DNA from: Oerskovia turbata
Lineage (GTDB): Bacteria; Actinomycetota; Actinomycetes; Actinomycetales; Cellulomonadaceae
Direction: 5' to 3'
DNA: 64,000 nucleotides
Assembly: GCF_000718325.1 (NCBI RefSeq)
Contig: NZ_JOFV01000001.1
Location: 306,605-370,604 of the forward strand
The translations under genes were made by a program, and so were the position numbers. The notes under the pieces are model-generated. The model searched no databases and had not been told where the DNA came from. It was given only the letters and a program-made list of their open reading frames with translations. How positions within the stretch are numbered: the first letter of the stretch is position 1; each line of letters starts with the position of its first letter. Shown here piece by piece: positions 45,677 through 54,078 of this stretch.

Positions 45677-46537
45677 ATGGACACCTCCGCGCCCGTCTTC
45701 GTCGCCGGTCCCGCCTCGTGGAACGAGCTCGTCTACCTCGACTCCTTGCCGGGGCCGCGCTCGCAGACGCTGTTCGCGGAGCGCCACCGGGCCACGGTCG
45801 GTGGGACGTCCGCGGGCAAGGTCCTCAACCTGCGCGCGCTGGGCCGCGGGGTCGTGCTGCGCACGGTCCTGGGGTCCGACGAGGTCGCTCCCCGCGTCGA
45901 GGGCGTCCTGCGGCAGGCGGGGGTCGCGCTCCTGGTGGAGCCGTCGCCGGACGGTCGGACGGAGCGCCACCTCAACCTGATGGGCGGCGCGGGGGAGCGG
46001 TTGTCGATCTACCTCCAGGTTCCCGGCGACGTGCCTCCTGGGCGGACGTGGGACGCCGCCGTCGCGGCGCTGACCGCAGCTCCGGCCGTCGTGGTCGACC
46101 TCGCGCTACCCGCCCTGCCGCTGCTACGCGAGGCGCGCCGTCTGGGCAAGGACGTGTGGTGCGACGTGCACGACTACGACGGTGAGGCCGACTTCCACCG
46201 CGAGTTCGTCGAGTCGGCCTCGTACCTGTTCCTCAGCTCGGACCGGCTCCCGGGGTACCGGGCCTTCATGGAGGCCCGCGTGGCGGCCGGTGCCCGGCTC
46301 GTGGTGTGCACGCACGGCGCGCGCGGAGCGAGCGCGCTCACCGCAGAGGGGGAGTGGGTCGAGGGGCCAGCGGTCGCGGTCGAGCGCGTCGTGGACACCA
46401 ACGGTGCGGGCGACGCGTTCTTCGCGGGCTACCTGGACGCCCACCTGCGTGGCGCAGGGGTCGCCGAGGCGCTGGGAGAGGGTGCCCGGCGCGGTGCGCT
46501 GTGCGTGCAGAGCCCGGACCTGACGCCGTTGGGCTGA
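45677..46537 (+). CDS. PfkB family carbohydrate kinase
   Basis: A 286-aa ribokinase-like sugar or nucleoside kinase. GGTSAGKVLNLRALG is the N-terminal substrate-binding glycine motif, ERHLNLMGGAGERLSIYLQ the lid region, and VVDTNGAGDAFFAGYLDAHL is PfkB signature 2 with the catalytic Asp and anion hole. DVWCDVHDYDGEADFHREFV is unusual and may help set specificity. TAGCGT (45663-45668) lies 8 nt before the ATG, hinting at a leaderless message. The sugar phosphorylated is unknown. Confidence 0.9.
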   Translation: MDTSAPVFVAGPASWNELVYLDSLPGPRSQTLFAERHRATVGGTSAGKVLNLRALGRGVVLRTVLGSDEVAPRVEGVLRQAGVALLVEPSPDGRTERHLNLMGGAGERLSIYLQVPGDVPPGRTWDAAVAALTAAPAVVVDLALPALPLLREARRLGKDVWCDVHDYDGEADFHREFVESASYLFLSSDRLPGYRAFMEARVAAGARLVVCTHGARGASALTAEGEWVEGPAVAVERVVDTNGAGDAFFAGYLDAHLRGAGVAEALGEGARRGALCVQSPDLTPLG

Positions 46538-46550
46538 GCCACGCGGCTGG

Positions 46551-46853
46551 TCAGGCGCCGGAGACGCACTCGATCGGGCGGCCGTTCACGTCGTGGATCC
46601 CGGGGCCGAGCTCGGCGCACTCGCCCATGAGCCACACGAGCGTCGCGGCCCAGATCACGATGGCCACGATCACGAGGAACGAGACGGCGATCGCGGCCAC
46701 GGCCCACCAGTTGTTGAGCCGTGCCCGTCGTGACTTCACGAGCCCGACGATCCCGAGGACCAGGCCGAGGAGCGACAGGGGGATCGAGAGCACGAGCCCG
46801 GCGATGCCGAGGGGCTTGCCGGGGTTGTGGACGACGGGCTCGGGGTGGGTCAC
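46551..46853 (-). CDS. DUF4190-like small membrane protein
   Basis: A 100-aa protein with two TM segments: LGIAGLVLSIPLSLLGLVLGIVGLVKSRR and a second near WAVAAIAVSFLVIVAIVIWAATLVWL. The GIAGLVLSI-GLVLGIVGLVKS core is typical of DUF4190 proteins. A short exported tail carries two cysteines (GECAEL, IECVSGA). The GTG at 46853 follows GAGGACC; the longer frame to 47021 is rejected. It is a paralogue of the next gene on this strand, which has the same core and also a cysteine pair in its tail. The function is unknown. Confidence 0.72.
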   Translation of the reverse strand: MTHPEPVVHNPGKPLGIAGLVLSIPLSLLGLVLGIVGLVKSRRARLNNWWAVAAIAVSFLVIVAIVIWAATLVWLMGECAELGPGIHDVNGRPIECVSGA

Positions 46854-47032
46854 GGGGGTCCTCGGGGTGGGAGCGGTCAGGGGCGGCGCGGTGGCCGGCT
46901 CCAGTATCCCGGACCGTCGGGTCACGATCGGCCGGGACCGCCTGCCGAGCGTGCCGGAGGAAGGTGGGAGGACGCCCGTGGGCCCCGACCGGAGATCGGT
47001 CGAGGCCCACGGGTGGTGCACACGTCAGGGCG

Positions 47033-47512
47033 TCACGGGCAGGTGACGGTCGTGCCTTCCCAGACCACGGTCTCGCCCGAGGGGACGTTCTCGCAGGCCT
47101 CGAGCAGGTCGGTGACCATGGCGCCACCCACGACGAAGGCGAAGACGAGCCAGATGACGAGCCCGACGAACAGCACGGCGCCCACGATGATGCCGGCGAG
47201 CGCGATGCCGTTCTTGTAGCCGGCCTTCTTGGACTTGTTCAGCGCGACGATGCTGAGGATCAGACCGATGAGCGACGTGCAGCCGAGGATCGACAGCACG
47301 AGGCCGACGATGCCCAGCGTCTTGCCGGGGTCGGTCGCGGGGGCCGCAGCGCCGTACCCCTGGGGGGCGGGTGCCTGGGGCGCGCCGTACTGGGGTGCCT
47401 GGGGCGCGCCGGGGGCCGGTGCGCCGTACTGGGGCGCCTGGCCGGCAGCCGGGTCCTGGGGCGCGCCGTAGGGGTCGGGCGTGCCGGACGGGTTCTGCTC
47501 GGGGTTGGACAT
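47033..47512 (-). CDS. DUF4190-like membrane protein with Pro/Gln/Tyr-rich N-terminus
   Basis: A 159-aa protein. Residues 1-65 are a low-complexity cytoplasmic arm with repeats of APQYGAP. The DUF4190-like core is KTLGIVGLVLSILGCTSLIG followed by LSIVALNKSKKAGYKNGIAL, then a TM near AGIIVGAVLFVGLVIWLVFAFVV, and an exported tail LEACENVPSGETVVWEGTTVTC with two cysteines. The ATG at 47512 has GAGGAGAG upstream. Paralogous to its downstream neighbour. Proline-rich arms like this often mediate assembly, but no role is known here. Confidence 0.8.
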   Translation of the reverse strand: MSNPEQNPSGTPDPYGAPQDPAAGQAPQYGAPAPGAPQAPQYGAPQAPAPQGYGAAAPATDPGKTLGIVGLVLSILGCTSLIGLILSIVALNKSKKAGYKNGIALAGIIVGAVLFVGLVIWLVFAFVVGGAMVTDLLEACENVPSGETVVWEGTTVTCP

Positions 47513-47676
47513 GTCTCTCCTCGTCGTTCGGGCAGGGATCGGTGCCCAGTATGTCGTGCCTGGTGATCGCGGACAACGGCTCGCCGGAGAGGTGGCGGGG
47601 GGTGGCGCCGTCGGGCCTGCGCCGTGCCGGGGTGGATGTGAAGGTCTCGTGGGCGTCGGCGATCTCGTCGTGGACA

Positions 47677-47696
47677 AACCTACGCTTGCGTAGGTT
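47677..47696 (+). promoter_or_regulatory. Palindromic operator upstream of the desaturase gene
   Basis: AACCTACGC (47677-47685), TT, GCGTAGGTT (47688-47696): perfect 9-bp arms. It sits 90 bp before the start codon, with TACTGT (47704-47709) as a possible -10 box just downstream. TetR-type repressors of lipid genes bind such sites; no tetR gene is adjacent. Confidence 0.6.
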
Positions 47697-47787
47697 GTGC
47701 GGGTACTGTCGGTCACGTTCGCGACGAAACCACCCGTCGGATGTGCTGCCTGCGGGCGTCGCGTCTGTGACCACGAGAGGCCATCCC

Positions 47788-48876
47788 TTGACGCTCGACG
47801 CCACCGCTCCTGGCCGCGCACAGTCTCCGCGTGAACGCCAGGTCAGCGAGTTCACCGCTCTCACCCGGACCGTCCAGGAGCTCGGCCTCATGCGCCGTCG
47901 CTACGGGTACTACTGGACCAAGTTCTCCGTCCTGCTCGCCCTGCTGGCGGCGACCGGGGTCGCTTTCGTCCTCATCGGCGAGTCCTGGTGGCAGATGGGC
48001 ATCGCCGCGCTGCTCGCGGTGCTCCTGACGCAGACTGCGTTCCTGGGGCACGACGCCGCGCACCGCCAGATCTTCCGGTCGGGCGGCTGGAACGACTGGG
48101 CGAGCCTGGTCGTCGCCAACCTCCTGGGCGGGCTGTCGTACGGCTGGTGGCAGCACAAGCACTCGCGACACCACGCCAAGCCCAACACCCGCGGCGGTGA
48201 CCCGGACATGATCAACGGCGTGCTCGTCTGGGAGACCGAGACGCTCACCGAGACCAAGAGCGGGCTGCGCGCGTGGTTCGCCGCGCGCCAGGGCTACCTC
48301 TTCTTCCCCCTGCTGCTCCTCGAAGGTCTCAACCTGCACGTCTCGGGGATCAAGACCATCTTCGGCCGGGGGCCGGTCAAGCGTCGCACCGTGGAGATCG
48401 TGTTCGTCGTGCTCCGGCTGGGTGGGTACCTCGCGGCCGTCTTCCTGGTCCTGCCCGTGGGGATGGGCTTCGCGTTCCTCGGCGTCCAGCTCGGCCTGTT
48501 CGGGGTGCTCATGGGGGCGTCGTTCGCGCCGAACCACAAGGGCATGCCGACGGTCGCGCCCGACGTCAAGATCGACTTCCTGCGCCGTCAGGTGCTCATG
48601 TCCCGCAACATCACGGGTGGCCGCTGGGTCGACGTCGCGATGGGCGGCCTGAACTTCCAGATCGAGCACCACCTCTTCCCGAGCATGCCGCGTCCTTCGT
48701 TGCGCAAGGTCCGCCCCATCGTCAAGGAGTTCTGCGCCGAGCGGGGCATCCTCTACACCGAGACGACCCTCGTGGACTCGTACCGGATCGTCATCCGTTA
48801 CCTGAACCGGGTCGGCCTCGCGGCGCGCGACCCGTTCCAGTGCCCCCTCACGGCGCAGTACCGTTCGGTACGCTGA
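47788..48876 (+). CDS. Membrane fatty-acid desaturase (acyl-CoA/acyl-lipid type)
   Basis: A 362-aa di-iron enzyme that introduces a double bond into acyl chains. The three His boxes are GHDAAH (H88, H92), HKHSRHH (H125, H128, H129) and QIEHHLFPSMPR (H294, H295). Four or more TM helices are visible (for example FSVLLALLAATGVAFVLIG, AAVFLVLPVGMGFAFLGVQL). The TTG at 47788 is preferred because GAGAGG stands 7 nt upstream; a GTG at 47767 would add seven residues. The upstream palindrome at 47677-47696 suggests repressor control, probably by membrane-lipid state. Regiospecificity cannot be told. Confidence 0.9.
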   Translation: MTLDATAPGRAQSPRERQVSEFTALTRTVQELGLMRRRYGYYWTKFSVLLALLAATGVAFVLIGESWWQMGIAALLAVLLTQTAFLGHDAAHRQIFRSGGWNDWASLVVANLLGGLSYGWWQHKHSRHHAKPNTRGGDPDMINGVLVWETETLTETKSGLRAWFAARQGYLFFPLLLLEGLNLHVSGIKTIFGRGPVKRRTVEIVFVVLRLGGYLAAVFLVLPVGMGFAFLGVQLGLFGVLMGASFAPNHKGMPTVAPDVKIDFLRRQVLMSRNITGGRWVDVAMGGLNFQIEHHLFPSMPRPSLRKVRPIVKEFCAERGILYTETTLVDSYRIVIRYLNRVGLAARDPFQCPLTAQYRSVR

Positions 48877-48985
48877 GCCTGCGGGGCGCCGACACGAACG
48901 GGTCCGCGGCGACATCGGGCGACGGAGCCCCACGGCGACGCGCCGACGACTCGGCGCGACTCACGCAGTAGGGGATGATAGAGAC

Positions 48986-50641
48986 GTGAATTCACGGAAG
49001 GCCCGATTTGTCCAGGTTGCCGCGTCGCTGACCCTGACGACGTCCCTGCTCGCCGCGTGCGGCGGCGGCGAGGTGACGGGCGAGGGGCCCGAGGACCCGA
49101 CCCGGGACCTGCGTGCCGCGGCGGTGGAACAGATCGCCCCCGTGCTCGTCCTGACCTCGACCGATCCCGCGGAGCTCGCGCTCACCGCGAGCCAGTCGTT
49201 CTTCTCGCAGGCCCCCGTGGTGGTCCTGGCCGACGCGGCCGACGAGAGCGCGCAGGCTGCCGCCGCGGCGGCCGCGCTCGATCTTCACGCACCGGTCCTG
49301 CTCACGGGCGGCGCGATCGCCGACAGCGGGCTGGCCAAGGAGGTCGAGCGTCTCGGGGCGGTCAGCGCGGTCGTCGTGACACCCGACCGGGTGCCTGACG
49401 TCGACGCGGCCGGGGTCGTGACGGCTGCTGCCGTGCCGGCGCTGTCGAGCGACGACCTGGAGCAGGAGGCCAAGAGGTCCGTCGAGGCGATCGACCCCGC
49501 CCTCGACGCGGTCACGCTCGACGCAGGGGCCCTCGTCGCGACCGCGGACGGTGCCACCGAGATCGACGAGACCGACCTGGCCGAGGTGCGCGACCAGCTC
49601 CCTGAGACCGCGTCGCCCCGTCTCCTCACGGAGGTCCTCGCGCTGGTCGACGAGGCGCCTGGTCAGACGGCCGCGCTCGCGACGGCGCAGGCCGCCGGGG
49701 TGGTCCCGCTCCCGGTGGCCGGGGGCGACCCGCGTGCGACGAGCGCATCGGTCCAGGCCATGGCCAAGGCCAAGGCGCTGGCCGTCGTCGGCATCGGCGA
49801 GTCCTTCGGTTCGGTCGAGGACCTCACGGCACGTGTGCGCGCGGCGGAGACGGGCGTCGAGCTCGTGGGCGGCGGGCAGCTCGTGTCCGAGGGCAAGCGG
49901 TTCGTGGTGCTGCCCTCGACCACGGTCCCGTCCAGCTCGGCCAAGGTCGCCGAGATGGTCGAGAGGGCGGCGGCTCGCGCCGAGCCCTACGTCGAGGTCG
50001 CGACGGTCTCGGGCGACGAGACGGTGACGGTCCCGGTCGTGGAGCTCGTCGTGACCGAGTCCTCGGGGGCCGCGGGCAAGGACGGCAACTACTCGACCGA
50101 GCTCGCCGTGGAGGCCGTGAGGCCCGCGGTGCAGGCCGCGCTCGACGCAGGTCAGCAGGTCCTGCTCGAGATCCAGCCCGGCCGGGCGTCGTTCGTCGAC
50201 CAGGTCGAGCGGTACGCGGACCTGCTCGCGCTGCCCGGGGTCGGGATCTCTCTCGATCTGGACGCTCGTCGCGCGGGCGGTGACGTGACGAAGGACGGGG
50301 AGGTTCCGGCGGAGGAGATCAACGCGGTCGTCTCCTACCTGGCGGGCTTCGTGGCGGCGAAGGCGCTCCCGCAGAAGCTGCTCGTCGTGCACGCCTCGTC
50401 GCCGAGGTCGGTGACGGACCTCGATGCTCTCGTCGCGTCCGACGACTCGGTCGTGGTCGTGGTGCACTCCGACGTCGCCGGCTCGTTCGCCGCGCGCAGC
50501 AAGGCGTGGGACGCGCTGACGGACGGTGCGCCCGCGGCGTTGCGGTGGGGGCGGACCGACCTCGCGGGCGAGGTGACGCCCGAGCGGGCCGCCACCACGG
50601 AGCCCGTCGCCCCGGCCCCCCTGGTCGTCGTCGTCGAGTAG
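48986..50641 (+). CDS. Lipoprotein with CWB2-like repeats
   Basis: A 551-aa exported lipoprotein with lipobox LAAC (C25). Residues about 50-140 (APVLVLTSTDPAELALTASQ, then APVVVLADAADESAQAA, APVLLTGGAIADSGLAKEVERLGAVSAVVVT) follow the alternating beta-strand/helix pattern of cell-wall-binding repeat 2, and further such units appear later (VVPLPVAGG, KALAVVGIGESFG). The C-terminal half (360-500) looks like a separate alpha/beta domain (QQVLLEIQPGRASFVDQVER, QKLLVVHASSPRSV). The function is unknown; wall attachment is inferred. It precedes the GH20 gene by 124 bp on the same strand. Confidence 0.78.
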   Translation: MNSRKARFVQVAASLTLTTSLLAACGGGEVTGEGPEDPTRDLRAAAVEQIAPVLVLTSTDPAELALTASQSFFSQAPVVVLADAADESAQAAAAAAALDLHAPVLLTGGAIADSGLAKEVERLGAVSAVVVTPDRVPDVDAAGVVTAAAVPALSSDDLEQEAKRSVEAIDPALDAVTLDAGALVATADGATEIDETDLAEVRDQLPETASPRLLTEVLALVDEAPGQTAALATAQAAGVVPLPVAGGDPRATSASVQAMAKAKALAVVGIGESFGSVEDLTARVRAAETGVELVGGGQLVSEGKRFVVLPSTTVPSSSAKVAEMVERAAARAEPYVEVATVSGDETVTVPVVELVVTESSGAAGKDGNYSTELAVEAVRPAVQAALDAGQQVLLEIQPGRASFVDQVERYADLLALPGVGISLDLDARRAGGDVTKDGEVPAEEINAVVSYLAGFVAAKALPQKLLVVHASSPRSVTDLDALVASDDSVVVVVHSDVAGSFAARSKAWDALTDGAPAALRWGRTDLAGEVTPERAATTEPVAPAPLVVVVE

Positions 50642-50765
50642 GTCCGTCGCGCCGCCCGGGCGTGTTCTTGTCCCTGCCGCCCGGGCCGGATACGGTATGT
50701 CGGCCAGTACAGACGAATCGATTCGACAGGGTCGGGTCGAGACAACCAGGACGACGAGGTCTCCG

Positions 50766-52229
50766 ATGGTCGCCATCATTCCCCAGCCCCTGCAGGTCGA
50801 CTCCTCCGCAGGCGGCGACGCGCTCCGGCTCGAAGGGGCTGTCGTCGTCGCCGGTCCGTCCGCGGCCGAGCGGCGCGTCGCCGCGCATGCCGCCGAGGTC
50901 CTGACACGTGCGGCAGGCACGCAGGTGACGGCCGTGGACTCCGTGCCCGACGGCGCCCCCGCGATCGAGCTGCGTCTCGCCGAGGACGCGGGCCCCGCGG
51001 GGTCGACGAGCCCCGAGCGCCACACGCTCGAGGTGTCCGGGGCGAGGGCCGTGCTGACCGCCGCCGAGCCCGTCGGGCTGTTCGACGCCGTGCAGACCCT
51101 CCGCCAGCTCGTGACCGAGGGGGAGCAAGGCGCCCAGGTGAGCGCCGTCGTCGTGCACGACGCCCCCCGCTACGCGTGGCGCGGACTCTCGTTCGACGTG
51201 GCCCGCAACTTCTTCCCGCTCGATCAGCTCGAGCTCGTGATCGACGTCCTCGCGTCGTACAAGCTCAACGTCCTGCACCTGCACCTCACGGACGACCAGG
51301 GGTGGCGCATCGAGAGCCCGTCGCGCCCCGAGCTCGCGAAGCTCTCGTCCGACACGTCGAACAGCGGCAAGGCCGGAGGACACCTGAGCCTCGCCGACTT
51401 CCGTCGGCTCCAGGACTACGCCGCGGACCGCTTCGTGACCATCGTCCCCGAGATCGACCTGCCCGGGCACACCAACGCCGCGACCGCGGTCTACGGCGAG
51501 CTGCGCGCCGACGGGCAGCGCACCGCCAAGTACGAGGGCATGGAGGTCGGCTTCTCCCAGCTCACCTACGACCTGCCCGCGACCGAGCCCTTCCTGCGCG
51601 ACGTCCTCGGGGACATCGCCGCGATCACCGACGGCGACTACGTCCACGTCGGTGGTGACGAGGCGCTGACGCTCGGCGCCGAGGAGTACGCGAAGTTCAT
51701 CACGCTGCTCGAGGAGATCGTGCTCGACACGGGCAAGAAGGTCATCGCCTGGCAGGAGGCCGCGCAGGCCGACACCCGACCCGAGACCCTGGTCCAGTAC
51801 TGGGACACCCGCACCGACGTCGCGCCCTTCCTGGCCGCTGCCGAGCGTGGTTCGCGCTTCATCATGTCCCCCGGCAACCACGCCTACCTCGACATGAAGT
51901 ACACCGCCGAGTACCCCCTGGGGCAGGACTGGGCCGGCCTCATCGAGCTGCGTACGGCGTACGACTGGGACCCGGCCACGATTATCCCGGGCCTGCCTGC
52001 CGACCAGGTCGAGGGTGTCGAGGCCGCGATCTGGACCGAGACCCTGTCGACCCGGGACGAGCTGTTCGACATGCTGCTGCCCCGGTTGTCCGCCACCGCG
52101 GAGGTCGCCTGGACCGCCCCCGAGCGCAAGGACTGGGAGGACTACCGTCGCCGCGTCGCGAGCGAGGCCGCGACGTGGCGCCGCGAGGGCCTCCCCTTCC
52201 ACGAGTCCCCGCAGGTCGACTGGAGCTAG
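50766..52229 (+). CDS. Beta-N-acetylhexosaminidase (glycoside hydrolase family 20)
   Basis: A 487-aa enzyme that removes terminal GlcNAc/GalNAc by substrate-assisted catalysis. A GH20b domain (about 1-125) is followed by the TIM barrel. Signatures: YAWRGLSFDVARNFFPL, LHLHLTDDQGWRIE, IVPEIDLPGHTNAA and the catalytic pair D298-E299 in HVGGDEALTL. VIAWQEA and VEAAIWTETL complete the site. There is no signal peptide with the ATG at 50766 (GAGG upstream), so the enzyme is probably cytoplasmic and acts in chitin- or peptidoglycan-sugar salvage. A GTG-initiated longer frame (50697) would not add a signal peptide. Confidence 0.94.
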   Translation: MVAIIPQPLQVDSSAGGDALRLEGAVVVAGPSAAERRVAAHAAEVLTRAAGTQVTAVDSVPDGAPAIELRLAEDAGPAGSTSPERHTLEVSGARAVLTAAEPVGLFDAVQTLRQLVTEGEQGAQVSAVVVHDAPRYAWRGLSFDVARNFFPLDQLELVIDVLASYKLNVLHLHLTDDQGWRIESPSRPELAKLSSDTSNSGKAGGHLSLADFRRLQDYAADRFVTIVPEIDLPGHTNAATAVYGELRADGQRTAKYEGMEVGFSQLTYDLPATEPFLRDVLGDIAAITDGDYVHVGGDEALTLGAEEYAKFITLLEEIVLDTGKKVIAWQEAAQADTRPETLVQYWDTRTDVAPFLAAAERGSRFIMSPGNHAYLDMKYTAEYPLGQDWAGLIELRTAYDWDPATIIPGLPADQVEGVEAAIWTETLSTRDELFDMLLPRLSATAEVAWTAPERKDWEDYRRRVASEAATWRREGLPFHESPQVDWS

Positions 52230-52244
52230 CTGGCCTCCCGCTCG

Positions 52245-52328
52245 GTGCCGAGCATGCGGTTGGCGTCCGGATTCTCGGATTTCTGGACGTCAACCGCATG
52301 CTCGACCGACGCCCACCGCATGCTCGGC
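52245..52328. repeat. Three-armed palindrome (family 2), copy 2
   Basis: Left arm 52245-52268 (core GAGCATGCGGTTGGCGTCC), inner right arm 52285-52304 and outer right arm 52309-52328. It has the same architecture as 17076-17163 and again lies between convergent genes. The A-T pair of copy 1 in GAACATG is G-C here in all three arms. Confidence 0.8.
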
Positions 52329-52364
52329 GACGAAGGTCGCGCGCGACCTCCGTCCGGTGCTCCG

Positions 52365-54053
52365 CTAGATCCAGCTCGGCAGCCACATGTGCAGGCGCCA
52401 GAACCACGTGGGGACGTTCATGGCCGTCCAGAGCGGGTAGAAGTAGACGCTCATCACCACGATCACGGTCAGCAGCGCGGTCGCTCCCCAGACCACCCAG
52501 CCCCTGGCCCAGGGCCGTCGTTCGGTCCGCTCCAGCAGGACCGTCACGACGTAGACGAGCGCGAGGACGACCCACGGGGTGAACACGATCGCGTAGAACG
52601 TGAAGATCGTCCGGTCCGGGTAGGCGAACCACGGGAGCCAGCCGGCGACGAGGCCGCTGAGGACGGCCGTGGCCCGCCAGTCCTTGCGCCACACCAGGAG
52701 CACCACGGTCGCGACGACCGCGAGCGCTGCCGTCCACCACAGGACCGGGTTGCCCAGCGACGTGATGACGCGCGCGCACTCGTCGTACCCGCAGCCCGTC
52801 ACGCCGTCGGACCCGTCGCGGTAGTAGAACGACGTCGGGCGCCACTGGACGAGCCAGCCGACGGGCCGGGAGGAGTACGCGTGCTCGGCGCTGAGCCCGG
52901 TGTGGAAGTCCATCATCTTCTGGTGGTACGCCCACAGCGACCGCAGCGACTCGGGGAGCCACTGCACGCCCTCGCCGGGGTTCTCCGCGGCCCAGTCCCG
53001 CATGTACGCGCTGGGCGAGCGGAACCAGGAGAACCACGTGGCCAGGTAGGTGAGCGCCGCGGTGGGCAGCATGATCAGCGCGGCGGGGACGGCGTCGAGC
53101 AGGAGCGCGTCCTCCCACCACCGCTTGATCCCGACGGCGCGGCGCGCGGCCGCGTCCCACAGCACCGACAGCAGCGCGAACACCGCGAGGAAGTACAGGC
53201 CCGACCACTTGACCCCGCACGCGAGGCCGAGCGAGACGGCTGCCGCGAAGCGCCACCACCGCCATCCCAGCCACGGCCCGTAGCGGCCGATCTCGCGGCC
53301 CGAGTCGACGAGAGCCCCCACCCGGTCGGCGAGCCGCCGCCTCGCCTGCTCCCGGTCCAGCAGCAGGAAGCCGAACGCGACGAGCACCCAGAACATGAGG
53401 AAGTTGTCGAGCAGCCCCGTGCGCGAGTGCACGATCGCCATGCCGTCGATCGCGAGCAGCCCGCCCGCGAGGACGCCCATCGCGGTCGACGCGAACAGGC
53501 GGCGCGCGATCCGGGCCAGGAGGAACACCGCGAGCACGCCGACCAGCGCGGTCGAGATGCGCCACGACCACGGGTTCTCCGCGCCACCGAAGAGCTGCAT
53601 GCCGCCCGCGATCATCCACTTGCCGAGCGGTGGGTGGACCACGTAGTCGGGCAGGTTCAGGAACGTGTCGACGTTCCCGGCCTCGAACGCGGGGTTGGGG
53701 TCCTCGGGCCACTTCGCCTCGAACCCGACCCGCAGCAGCGTGTACGCCTGCTTGACGTAGTACGTCTCGTCGAAGACGAGGGTGCCGGGGCGCCCCAGGT
53801 CCCACAGCCGCAGCACCCCGGCGAGCAGCGCGACGAGCCCGGGCCCGAGCCAGCCCCACAGGCGGTCCTTCGACGTCGCCCCGAGCGCGAGGCGGCGCGC
53901 GCCGAGCAGCGTGAGCAGCAGCCGGTCGCGGGCGGGCAGCGCCGGGGTCGGTGCGTCGACCGCTTCGGCCCGGGGCGCCGGGAACGGGTCGTCGGTCGCG
54001 GGGGCGGGGACGGCCGGCATCGGGCCCAGGGAGGGATGAGGCACGTCGGCCAT
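52365..54053 (-). CDS. Polyprenol-phosphate-mannose--protein mannosyltransferase (PMT/GT39)
   Basis: A 562-aa integral membrane enzyme that O-mannosylates exported proteins using polyprenyl-phosphate mannose. After a 40-residue Pro/Ala-rich cytoplasmic arm, the first loop has GRPGTLVFDETYYVKQAYTL with the catalytic DE pair, then VVHPPLGKWMIAGGMQLFG and IDGMAIVHSRTGLLDNFLMF, all diagnostic for bacterial PMTs. About 10-11 TM helices follow, ending FYPLWTAMNVPTWFWRLHMW. It is back-to-back with rsmI, a conserved actinobacterial pair. Confidence 0.95.
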   Translation of the reverse strand: MADVPHPSLGPMPAVPAPATDDPFPAPRAEAVDAPTPALPARDRLLLTLLGARRLALGATSKDRLWGWLGPGLVALLAGVLRLWDLGRPGTLVFDETYYVKQAYTLLRVGFEAKWPEDPNPAFEAGNVDTFLNLPDYVVHPPLGKWMIAGGMQLFGGAENPWSWRISTALVGVLAVFLLARIARRLFASTAMGVLAGGLLAIDGMAIVHSRTGLLDNFLMFWVLVAFGFLLLDREQARRRLADRVGALVDSGREIGRYGPWLGWRWWRFAAAVSLGLACGVKWSGLYFLAVFALLSVLWDAAARRAVGIKRWWEDALLLDAVPAALIMLPTAALTYLATWFSWFRSPSAYMRDWAAENPGEGVQWLPESLRSLWAYHQKMMDFHTGLSAEHAYSSRPVGWLVQWRPTSFYYRDGSDGVTGCGYDECARVITSLGNPVLWWTAALAVVATVVLLVWRKDWRATAVLSGLVAGWLPWFAYPDRTIFTFYAIVFTPWVVLALVYVVTVLLERTERRPWARGWVVWGATALLTVIVVMSVYFYPLWTAMNVPTWFWRLHMWLPSWI

Positions 54054-54078
54054 CGTAGGACGTGGAACGCTAGGGGGT

